NCBI GenBank assembly: GCA_020029455.1
Contig: JAIBJH010000160.1
Span: 1 to 6,254, forward strand
DNA length: 6,254 nt
Origin: Hyphomicrobiales bacterium
GTDB taxonomy: Bacteria > Pseudomonadota > Alphaproteobacteria > Rhizobiales > Aestuariivirgaceae
Direction: 5' to 3'
Positions 1-5,716 of the stretch are shown one piece after another. The notes beneath the pieces were generated by a model that searched no databases, was not told the origin of the DNA, and worked only from the letters and a program-made list of their open reading frames with translations. The number at the start of each line of letters is the position of its first letter. The first letter of the stretch is position 1. The position numbers and the translations under genes are program-made.

Positions 1-189
1 GATGTTCAGATTACCGAGCAGCTGGGCGGAGAAACATGTGTCTACATTACAGCGGATGAAGGTGCCCAAGTGACCGTTAAGTTCAAGGGGCAGGCTGCCG
101 CCAAGGCGAGCGACCGCCTGCATCTCGGGCTTGAAGCCGGGCATTTCCACATTTTCGGCAAAGACGAAAACATCATCTGCCACGCATAG
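1..189 (+). CDS. Sugar ABC transporter ATP-binding protein (MalK/UgpC type), C-terminal fragment
   Basis: This is the last 62 codons of a gene whose 5' part lies left of the window, read in frame 1 and ending in TAG. The stretch 'VQITEQLGGETCVYI' near the start and the ending 'LEAGHFHIFGKDENIICHA' match the C-terminal OB-fold/TOBE region of the CUT1-family ATPases MalK, UgpC and MsmK, which usually read 'VE.LG.ET.VY' and end with 'LHLFD..G.'. In such transporters this cytoplasmic subunit hydrolyses ATP to drive sugar import through two permease subunits with a periplasmic binding protein. The Walker A, Walker B and signature motifs are outside the window, so catalytic integrity cannot be judged. 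The next gene follows after 18 nt, which makes this the transport end of the downstream catabolic operon. The family call is fairly safe; the substrate cannot be read from this fragment. Confidence 0.85.
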   Translation, partial: DVQITEQLGGETCVYITADEGAQVTVKFKGQAAAKASDRLHLGLEAGHFHIFGKDENIICHA

Positions 190-195
190 GATGAC

Positions 196-202
196 GGAAG
201 GA
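196..202 (+). promoter_or_regulatory. Ribosome binding site of the Gfo/Idh/MocA gene
   Basis: GGAAGGA lies 5 nt before the ATG at 208, inside the 18-nt gap after the ATPase stop codon. It supports the 208 start, which also places the nucleotide-binding glycine motif at the usual distance from the N-terminus. Confidence 0.7.
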
Positions 203-207
203 TCAGA

Positions 208-1365
208 ATGGCCACACGGCGTATCGGAATCATCATGCATGGCGTCACCGGACGCATGGGATTCAACCAGCATCTCGTGCGATCCATCAAGGCTATCATG
301 GCGCAAGGCGGCATCAAGCTCGGAAATGGCGACGCTCTCATGCCAGATCCCATTCTGGTCGGGCGCAACAGGGAAAAAATCGCAGCGCTCGCACAGGAAC
401 AAGGCATTGCCCGGTGGTCAGATGATCTCGGTGCCTGCCTCGCCAACAAGGACGACACATTGTTCTTTGATGCCGGCACGACGCAGATGCGCTGCGATCT
501 CCTGAGGCGCGCCATTGAAGCCGGCAAGGATATCTATTGCGAAAAGCCTACAGCGGAGAATTTGCAGGACGCGCTCGCCATTGCCCGGCTGGCGAAAAGC
601 AAGGGCGTGAAAAACGGTGTAGTGCAGGACAAGCTGTTCCTGCCCGGCCTCATGAAACTAAAAGCGCTTATCAACAGTGGTTACTTCGGCCGCATTCTCT
701 CGGTGCGCGGCGAATTTGGCTATTGGGTGTTTGAGGGTGACTGGCGCGCGGCGCAACGCCCCTCGTGGAATTACCGCAAGAAAGATGGCGGCGGCATTAT
801 CCTCGATATGCTGTGCCACTGGCGCTACGTGCTGGACAATACCTTTGGCGCGGTGAAAGCTGTGAGTTGCCTTGGCGCCACGCATATTCCGGAACGCTTT
901 GACGAAAACGGCAAGGCCTATAATGCCGATGCCGATGACGCGGCATATTGCACCTTCGAACTCGACGGCGGAGTAGTCGCCCAGCTGAACTCAAGCTGGT
1001 GCACACGCGTGCGCCGTGACGATCTGGTAACGTTTCATGTCGACGGCACGCATGGCTCGGCCGTTGCCGGTTTGACGAGCTGCCTCACCCAACATCGCGT
1101 CAACACGCCCCGTCCGGTGTGGAACCCGGATGTGCCTAATCCCATCAACTTCTTCGATGACTGGGAGAAGGTTCCGGACACCGAAGTGTTCGGCAATGGC
1201 TTCAAGGTGCAATGGGAGCAGTTCCTGCGTCATGTCGGCGAAGGCGCGCCCTGGACTTTCGATCTGATGGCGGGCGCACGGGGCGTACAGCTTGCGGAAC
1301 TGGGATTGAAGAGCTGGGCCGAGCGGCGCTGGGTTGACGTGCCTAAACTGGAGGACCGTCCGTGA
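208..1365 (+). CDS. Gfo/Idh/MocA family NAD(P)-dependent oxidoreductase
   Basis: This 385-residue cytoplasmic protein has the two-domain layout of the Gfo/Idh/MocA family. An N-terminal Rossmann fold begins at 'RIGIIMHGVTGRMG' (glycine motif G12, G15, G18). The family cofactor motif CEKP is at 111-114. A C-terminal sheet domain contains 'GGGIILDMLCHW' (194-205), where D200 and H204 match the family's catalytic D-x3-H pattern. Such enzymes oxidise or reduce a sugar hydroxyl or carbonyl, or an inositol, with NAD(P). The second strand ends 'LVGRNR' (50-55); arginines there, with no acidic residue, hint at NADP preference (inference). The segment between the first helix and that strand (about 27-46) looks longer than usual. 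The glycine motif GxTGRMG resembles dihydrodipicolinate reductase DapB, but EKP and D-x3-H place the protein in Gfo/Idh. Its stop overlaps the next start by 4 nt, implying coupled translation. The substrate is unknown; a sugar or sugar-acid derivative is likely from context. Confidence 0.9.
   Translation: MATRRIGIIMHGVTGRMGFNQHLVRSIKAIMAQGGIKLGNGDALMPDPILVGRNREKIAALAQEQGIARWSDDLGACLANKDDTLFFDAGTTQMRCDLLRRAIEAGKDIYCEKPTAENLQDALAIARLAKSKGVKNGVVQDKLFLPGLMKLKALINSGYFGRILSVRGEFGYWVFEGDWRAAQRPSWNYRKKDGGGIILDMLCHWRYVLDNTFGAVKAVSCLGATHIPERFDENGKAYNADADDAAYCTFELDGGVVAQLNSSWCTRVRRDDLVTFHVDGTHGSAVAGLTSCLTQHRVNTPRPVWNPDVPNPINFFDDWEKVPDTEVFGNGFKVQWEQFLRHVGEGAPWTFDLMAGARGVQLAELGLKSWAERRWVDVPKLEDRP
1350..1354 (+). 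promoter_or_regulatory. Ribosome binding site deciding the GTG start of the DUF993 gene
   Basis: GGAGG lies within the last codons of the upstream gene, 7 nt before the GTG at 1362. An alternative in-frame GTG at 1371 would sit 16 nt away, too far for this site, so 1362 is preferred. Confidence 0.75.
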
Positions 1366-2519
1366 CCAAGGTGAAATTGCCGGTTCCTGGCGGCGTCGAA
1401 GACTATACGCTCGCGGCCCCGAAAGACTTTGCCGCGCCCGATGTGCCGCTCAACCGTATCGCCTTTGCGGCGGCGCATGTTGTGGCCGATCCCCTGGCTG
1501 ACAATAATCCCTGGCTTGATGCTGCCGTGGACTGGGACAGGACCATGGCCTACCGCCATCATCTCTGGGTGCACGGTTTTGCCGTTGCTGAAGCCATGGA
1601 TACGGCCCAGCGTGGCATGGGACTGGATTATCCCAAAGCCCTGGAACTGATCCGGCGCAGCGTGAAAGAAGCCAGAACGGTAAAAGGCGCTGTGGTGTTT
1701 TCCGGTGTGGGAACGGATCATCTTGCGCCTGCGCCCGGCCAGACGCTGGTGCAGATCAAGGATGCCTATAGCAAGCAGCTTGCCGATGTCGAAGCTGCGG
1801 GTAGCCGCGTCATCATGATGGCAAGCAGGGCGCTCGCTGCATCGGCCAAGGGGCCAAATGACTATGCGGAGGTCTATGACGCCGTCCTCACGCAGGCGCG
1901 CGAGCCCGTCATCCTCCATTGGCTGGGCGACATGTTCGATCCGGCCCTTGCCGGCTATTGGGGCTCGGGCGATGTCGCCAAGGCCATGGACAATTGCCTT
2001 GCCGTTATCACTGCCAATGCCAACAAGATTGACGGCATCAAGATTTCGCTTCTGTCCAAGGAGGCTGAGATCGGCATGCGCCGGCGCCTTCCGAAGGGTG
2101 TCCGCATGTATACGGGCGATGATTTCAACTATGCCGAACTGATTGAAGGAGATGCGCAGGGTTATTCTGATGCGCTTCTTGGCATCTTTGATGCCATTGC
2201 TCCTGCAGCCTCAGCCGCGCTCAAACATCTCGCAGCCGGAAACACCGCCCGCTTCAACGAAATCCTTGCGCCGACTGTGCCGCTGTCACGCCACATCTTC
2301 AAGGCGCCGACGCGCTTCTACAAAACCGGCGTTGTCTTCCTTGCCTATCTCAACGGCCACCAGGACCATTTCACCATGGTGGGCGGCCAGGAGGCGGCGC
2401 GGTCAACCTTGCATCTGGCGGAGCTTTTCAGACTGGCGGACAAGGCGGGGCTTCTGTCCAACCCGGACCTGGCGGCCCGCCGCATGGCCGCCGTCATGGC
2501 GGTGCGCGGAGTGAACTGA
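1362..2519 (+). CDS. DUF993 family protein, dihydrodipicolinate-synthase-like TIM-barrel enzyme
   Basis: This 385-residue protein starts with GTG. I recognise it as DUF993, a family often labelled as dihydrodipicolinate-synthase-like and without an experimentally fixed reaction that I know of. Several landmarks of the DapA/NAL aldolase fold appear in order: 'FSGVGTDH' (113-120), comparable with the DapA GTTGE-type loop; 'VILHW' (193-197); 'IDGIKIS' (223-229), where K227 sits where DapA-type enzymes have their Schiff-base lysine in '.GIK..'; and 'MYTGDDF' (249-255), comparable with the DapA 'SGDD' turn after the next strand. The first 55 or so residues and the C-terminal helices (from about 300) have no clear DapA counterpart. 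I infer a class I aldolase or dehydratase acting on a keto-sugar or keto-acid made by the neighbouring oxidoreductase and isomerase. The gene overlaps both neighbours (GTGA upstream, TGATG downstream), which points to tight co-translation. Family call firm, reaction inferred. Confidence 0.85.
   Translation: MTKVKLPVPGGVEDYTLAAPKDFAAPDVPLNRIAFAAAHVVADPLADNNPWLDAAVDWDRTMAYRHHLWVHGFAVAEAMDTAQRGMGLDYPKALELIRRSVKEARTVKGAVVFSGVGTDHLAPAPGQTLVQIKDAYSKQLADVEAAGSRVIMMASRALAASAKGPNDYAEVYDAVLTQAREPVILHWLGDMFDPALAGYWGSGDVAKAMDNCLAVITANANKIDGIKISLLSKEAEIGMRRRLPKGVRMYTGDDFNYAELIEGDAQGYSDALLGIFDAIAPAASAALKHLAAGNTARFNEILAPTVPLSRHIFKAPTRFYKTGVVFLAYLNGHQDHFTMVGGQEAARSTLHLAELFRLADKAGLLSNPDLAARRMAAVMAVRGVN
2508..2511 (+). 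promoter_or_regulatory. Ribosome binding site of the TIM-barrel isomerase gene
   Basis: GGAG inside the end of the DUF993 gene lies 7 nt before the ATG at 2519. It supports that start, which overlaps the upstream stop codon in the arrangement TGATG. Confidence 0.65.
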
Positions 2520-3352
2520 TGCCTGACATCTCTGACATCTCCCGGCTCTCCATCAACCTCGCCACGGTGCGCGAGCGCTACAAGATCACCGAGGCACTGG
2601 ATGCCGTGGCCCGCCATGGCATTCCGGCGGTGGCGCCTTGGCGCGACCAGATTGCCCAGATCGGCCTGAAGGCGACCAGGCAACACATCCACAAGCTGGG
2701 TCTCAAAGTCTCAGGGGTCTGCCGCGGCGGCATGTTTCCGGCGCGCGACAAGGCAGGCTTTGCGGCCAATCTCGCCGACAACGCCCGCGCTCTCGAAGAG
2801 GCCATAGAGCTGGAAGCCGATTGCCTGGTGCTTGTCGTGGGCGGCATGCCGGAAGGCTCCCGCGATCTCCAAGGCGCACGGCAACAGGTGCAGGATGGCA
2901 TTGCCTGGCTTGTTGAGAAAGCAAAGCCTTCAGGCACCAGGATCGCCATCGAACCCCTGCATCCCATGTATTGCGCCGACAGGTCCGTGGTGAACACCAT
3001 GGCCCAGGCGCTGGACATTTGCGATGCCGTCGGCGGCACCGTTGGTGTTGCCTGTGATGTCTACCACGTCTGGTGGGACCCGAACCTGCGTGAGCAGATT
3101 GCGAGGGCCGGCGCCTCACGGCTGCACGCCTTCCACATCTGCGACTGGCTGCGCAACACCAAGGACCTGCTTCTCGACCGCGGCATGATGGGTGATGGTG
3201 TGATTGATATCCGCCAGATCCGCACCTGGGTTGAGGCCGAAGGCTATGTAAAATTTCACGAGGTGGAGATCTTCTCCAAGGACGATTGGTGGAAACGCGA
3301 CATTGATGATGTCCTCGCCACCTGCATCCAGCGCCACCGCGACTGCTGCTAG
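2519..3352 (+). CDS. Sugar phosphate isomerase/epimerase family protein (xylose-isomerase-like TIM barrel)
   Basis: This 277-residue cytoplasmic protein belongs to the AP-endonuclease-2 / xylose-isomerase-like TIM-barrel superfamily, alongside IolE, IolI, hydroxypyruvate isomerase and tagatose 3-epimerase. Visible landmarks are 'VSGVCRGGMFP' (64-74), the strand 'CLVLVVGGMP' (102-111), 'IAIEPLHPMY' with E145 (142-151), 'CDVYHVWWDP' with D180 and H183 (179-188), 'HAFHICDW' with H206 (203-210), a GDG loop (225-227) and 'FHEVEIFS' (246-253). E145, D180, H206 and E248 or E250 are the likely divalent-metal ligands by analogy with the family. Members isomerise or epimerise free sugars, keto-inositols or hydroxy-acids, and some act as dehydratases or lyases, so the reaction is not fixed by family. 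The adjacent oxidoreductase and DUF993 enzyme suggest it works on their intermediates. A perfect 9-bp tandem repeat in codons 3-8 encodes DIS-DIS. Confidence 0.88.
   Translation: MPDISDISRLSINLATVRERYKITEALDAVARHGIPAVAPWRDQIAQIGLKATRQHIHKLGLKVSGVCRGGMFPARDKAGFAANLADNARALEEAIELEADCLVLVVGGMPEGSRDLQGARQQVQDGIAWLVEKAKPSGTRIAIEPLHPMYCADRSVVNTMAQALDICDAVGGTVGVACDVYHVWWDPNLREQIARAGASRLHAFHICDWLRNTKDLLLDRGMMGDGVIDIRQIRTWVEAEGYVKFHEVEIFSKDDWWKRDIDDVLATCIQRHRDCC
2524..2541 (+). repeat. 9-bp tandem duplication at the isomerase N-terminus
   Basis: TGACATCTC occurs twice back to back, just after the start codon and in frame, giving the peptide DISDIS. The unit is three codons, so gain or loss of a copy by slippage would keep the frame. 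It is probably neutral. Confidence 0.8.
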
Positions 3353-3355
3353 GGA
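3351..3355 (+). promoter_or_regulatory. Ribosome binding site of uxaC
   Basis: AGGGA overlaps the stop codon of the upstream isomerase gene and lies 6 nt before the ATG at 3362. It supports that start and continued co-transcription. Confidence 0.6.
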
Positions 3356-3361
3356 CTTCTG

Positions 3362-4768
3362 ATGACGCTGCTTCACGACGATAGATTATTCCCGGTAGAG
3401 CCGCAGGTCCGGAAGATTGCGCGCGCCCTGTACGACAGCGTCAAGGGCCTGCCGATCGTCAGCCCCCACGGACACACCGACCCGCGCTGGTATGCCGAGA
3501 ACGTGCCGTTTCCCGATCCCGCAAACCTCTTCGTGATTCCGGACCACTATGTGTTCCGCATGCTGCATTCGCAGGGCATCCCGTTGGAGGCCCTCGGCGT
3601 GCCGCGCGCCGATGGCGGCGAGACGGAGCAGGACCCGCGCAAGATCTGGCGCTTGTTCGCCGCCAACTATCACCTGCTGCGCGCCACGCCTTCCAGGCTC
3701 TGGCTCGACCATTCGTTTCAGGAGCTGTTCGGGATCACACAGCGCCTGTCAGCAGAGACCGCGGATTTGATCTACGACCAGATCGCGGCCTGTCTCGCAC
3801 AGCCCGGCTTTCGCCCGCGCGCCCTGTTCGAGCGCTTCAATATCGAAGTCATTGCAACCACTGAAAGTCCGCTCGATGATCTGCGCTGGCACAAAATGAT
3901 CCGCGACAGCGGCTGGAAGGGCCGTGTCATCACCGCATACAGGCCGGATGCGGTTGTCGATCCGGAGTTTGCAAACTTTACCGCCAATGTTGAATTGCTG
4001 GGTCAGCTGACGGGCGAGAATTCCACAAGCTGGAACGGCTATCTCGCCGCGCACCGCCGGCGCCGCGCCTACTTCAAAAGCTTCGGCGCCACATCAACGG
4101 ACCACGGCCATGCCTCGGCGCGCACGGAAAATCTGAGCCAAAAGGATGCAGCGCAACTGTTCGATAAGGCCTTGCGCGGCAACTGCACGCCGGAAGAAGC
4201 CGATGCCTTCCGCGGCCACATGCTAACCGAGATGGCCCGCATGAGCCTAGAGGATGGGCTCGTCCTGCAGATTCATCCCGGCTCCTTCCGCAATCATTCT
4301 GCCGAAATGCTCCAGCGCTTTGGCCGCGACAAGGGCTATGACATTCCAACCCGCACCGACTATGTGCGCGCCCTGAAACCGCTGCTCGATGCGGTGGGCG
4401 AACGGCCGGAGCTGACGGTTATCCTGTTCACGCTGGACGAAACGTCTTATTCACGCGAACTCGCGCCGCTCGCGGGCGTTTATCCGGCTCTGAAGATTGG
4501 GCCGGCCTGGTGGTTCTATGACAGCGCCGAAGGCATGCTGCGTTTCCGCGAACTCACAACTGAAACGGCCGGGTTCTACAACACCGTTGGCTTCAATGAT
4601 GACACGCGCGCTTTCTGCTCAATTCCCGCCCGTCACGATGTAGCACGCCGGGTTGATTGCACCTATCTCGCAACACTGGTTGCAACGGGGCGCCTGGCCG
4701 AAGATGAGGCCCATGAAGTTGCGCTTGAACTCACCTATCGGCTGGTCAAGCAAGCCTACAAGCTGTGA
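3362..4768 (+). CDS. uxaC: Uronate isomerase (glucuronate/galacturonate isomerase)
   Basis: UxaC interconverts D-glucuronate with D-fructuronate and D-galacturonate with D-tagaturonate, the first step of cytoplasmic hexuronate breakdown. At 468 residues it is full length for the family (E. coli about 470). It belongs to the amidohydrolase superfamily and shows the UxaC landmarks in order: 'SPHGHTDP' (34-41) with metal-binding HxH at 36 and 38; 'ATTESP' (165-170); 'STDHGH' (245-250); 'QIHPGSFRNH' (303-312); 'GPAWWFYDS' (380-388); 'GFNDDTRAF' (410-418); and 'IPARHDVARR' (421-430) with the characteristic R-H-D. I see no missing key residue or frameshift. It is the last gene of the operon, 9 nt after the isomerase stop. 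The follow-on mannonate/altronate genes (uxaB/uxuB, uxaA/uxuA) are absent from the window, so the product may feed neighbouring enzymes or genes encoded elsewhere. The family assignment is very secure; the physiological substrate in this operon is inferred. Confidence 0.96.
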   Translation: MTLLHDDRLFPVEPQVRKIARALYDSVKGLPIVSPHGHTDPRWYAENVPFPDPANLFVIPDHYVFRMLHSQGIPLEALGVPRADGGETEQDPRKIWRLFAANYHLLRATPSRLWLDHSFQELFGITQRLSAETADLIYDQIAACLAQPGFRPRALFERFNIEVIATTESPLDDLRWHKMIRDSGWKGRVITAYRPDAVVDPEFANFTANVELLGQLTGENSTSWNGYLAAHRRRRAYFKSFGATSTDHGHASARTENLSQKDAAQLFDKALRGNCTPEEADAFRGHMLTEMARMSLEDGLVLQIHPGSFRNHSAEMLQRFGRDKGYDIPTRTDYVRALKPLLDAVGERPELTVILFTLDETSYSRELAPLAGVYPALKIGPAWWFYDSAEGMLRFRELTTETAGFYNTVGFNDDTRAFCSIPARHDVARRVDCTYLATLVATGRLAEDEAHEVALELTYRLVKQAYKL

Positions 4769-4816
4769 ACTTGCATGAACCGGGGATTGAGAAACCCAAT
4801 GGCGAGAGATCCAATA
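4769..4816. other. Convergent intergenic gap without a clear terminator
   Basis: These 48 nt separate the stop of uxaC (plus) from the stop of the GFA gene (minus). I see no convincing GC stem followed by a T-run on either strand. The nearest candidate on the plus strand is a weak CCG/CGG stem followed by six T at about 4820-4836, which falls inside the end of the GFA coding region. Termination may be Rho-dependent or overlap the opposing gene. Confidence 0.5.
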
Positions 4817-5233
4817 TTACCGCGGCGGCATTTTTTCAAATCTTGGCAAGTCCGGGTCAATGTAATCCCACGCGTGACTGCTGGAACTGAACATCACCTT
4901 TTGCGGCTTGAAGCGGCTTGGATCATCCAGGCTGGCGGCATGAACGACGAAGATGTCAGGCGCAACATCGATTGTCATGTAGACCGGTGACCCGCAGCTG
5001 GGGCAGAAGGCGCGGGTTTTCACAACGCCGGTGTCGCCCGTGATATTCCAGTGTGTTGCATCACCCTGAAGTTTGACAGTTCCGCGCTGCATGAAGGTGA
5101 GGTAAGACCCGTGCCCGGTGCCGCTTTTCTGCTGGCAATGGCGGCATTGGCAATGGAGCATCGAGATGGGTTCTGACGGAACTTCATAGCGGATTGCACC
5201 GCAGGCACAGCCGCCGGTGTATGCGTCAGTCAT
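4817..5233 (-). CDS. GFA family (glutathione-dependent formaldehyde-activating enzyme / CENP-V type) zinc protein
   Basis: This 138-residue protein carries the complete cysteine pattern of the GFA/CENP-V fold: 'GGCACGAIRYEV' (7-18) with C9 and C11, 'HCQCRHCQ' (27-34) with C28, C30 and C33, and 'FCPSCGSP' (76-83) with C77 and C80. In characterised members these cysteines bind zinc, one site structural and one linked to glutathione. The name comes from a proposed role in joining formaldehyde to glutathione, but most family members have no proven reaction, so the function here should be read as unknown. Length is typical for small bacterial members. The start at 5233 is supported by GGAG 6 nt upstream. 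It is the last gene of an operon with an SRPBCC protein and an ArsR regulator, 12 nt after the former, which suggests a shared small-molecule or stress-related role. No membrane segment or signal peptide is apparent. Confidence 0.9.
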   Translation of the reverse strand: MTDAYTGGCACGAIRYEVPSEPISMLHCQCRHCQQKSGTGHGSYLTFMQRGTVKLQGDATHWNITGDTGVVKTRAFCPSCGSPVYMTIDVAPDIFVVHAASLDDPSRFKPQKVMFSSSSHAWDYIDPDLPRFEKMPPR

Positions 5234-5237
5234 TTTT

Positions 5238-5243
5238 TTCTCC
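5238..5243 (-). promoter_or_regulatory. Ribosome binding site of the GFA gene
   Basis: Read on the minus strand, GGAGAA lies in the 12-nt gap after the SRPBCC stop, with the GGAG core 6 nt before the ATG at 5233. It fixes this start. Confidence 0.7.
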
Positions 5244-5245
5244 GT

Positions 5246-5716
5246 TCATATTTGAGATTGTTCGGCAGCGATTGCGATCAATTTGGGAATGATCTTCGAC
5301 CAGCCTGCATTGATGTTTTTGAACACGGCTTCATTTTTCGGCAGGACAAAGCCCGAATGCACAAGACGAAGTCTCGTGCCGCCATCATGTCTGGTGAGCG
5401 TCCAGGTGACGATTGTATCAAGGCGCGGGACATAGCCTGCGCTGGTTTGCGCGCCGCTTTTCCAAGAATAGACGAGACGCTCGTTGGGTATTATCTCCAG
5501 TATCTGGCAGCGGATCACGCCATCCCAATCATCGGTTGGTGGCGTTTGGAAACTGAAGTTGTTTCCCTGTACGGGTTCAAAACCTGTTTGCGCCATCAGC
5601 CAGCGGTTCATCAGCTCGCCCGAAGCGAGAACCTTCCAGATGGCGGTTGGCGTGTGCGGAAAAACCTCGTCGATCACGATCTCTTGCGTGTTGAGGTTCG
5701 CAGCGATGTCATTCAT
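5246..5716 (-). CDS. SRPBCC family protein, AHSA1/START-like (ArsR-associated)
   Basis: This 156-residue protein has the START/Bet v1-like fold of the SRPBCC (AHSA1, activator of Hsp90 ATPase C-terminal-like) family, a hydrophobic-cavity fold for binding lipids or small ligands. Landmarks are 'IDEVFPHTPTAIWKVL' (15-30) with 'NRWLM' (37-41), the conserved opening 'v.ApperVW.altdp..l.rWl'; 'LVYSWKSG' (81-88); 'IVTWTL' (102-107); 'GGTRLRLVHSGF' (112-123); and the C-terminal helix 'GWSKIIPKL' (138-146). The reading frame stays open to an ATG at 5791, but the ATG at 5716 is preferred: it overlaps the arsR stop in an ATGA arrangement, and the 25 extra residues (rich in R and S) do not resemble the family. 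No strong Shine-Dalgarno precedes it, so coupled translation from arsR is likely. ArsR-SRPBCC pairs are common in bacteria, but their ligands are mostly unknown. Confidence 0.88.
   Translation of the reverse strand: MNDIAANLNTQEIVIDEVFPHTPTAIWKVLASGELMNRWLMAQTGFEPVQGNNFSFQTPPTDDWDGVIRCQILEIIPNERLVYSWKSGAQTSAGYVPRLDTIVTWTLTRHDGGTRLRLVHSGFVLPKNEAVFKNINAGWSKIIPKLIAIAAEQSQI

Noticed and set aside
42..527. 161-codon minus-strand open frame opposite the Gfo/Idh gene start
   Set aside because: It is antisense to two well-supported plus-strand genes, its protein resembles no family I recognise, and its composition (Met, Arg, Ser and Pro rich) is typical of an antisense shadow in GC-rich DNA.
1230..1919. 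229-codon minus-strand open frame across the Gfo/Idh-DUF993 junction
   Set aside because: It lies fully antisense to two genes with clear family motifs and translates to His/Arg/Gly-rich sequence without a domain, so it is a shadow despite its length.
2578..3119. Overlapping minus-strand frames (153 and 138 codons) opposite the TIM-barrel isomerase
   Set aside because: Both are Ser, Arg and Pro rich, show no domain, and are covered by a gene with recognisable metal-ligand motifs.
4784..4800. Possible terminator stem around GGGGATTGAGAAACCC after uxaC
   Set aside because: Only three G-C pairs form, the loop is long and no T-run follows on the plus strand, so it does not meet a reasonable terminator standard.
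4775..4990. 71-codon plus-strand frame starting shortly after uxaC
   Set aside because: Most of it is antisense to the GFA gene, it has no convincing ribosome binding site, and its sequence is unrelated to any family I know.
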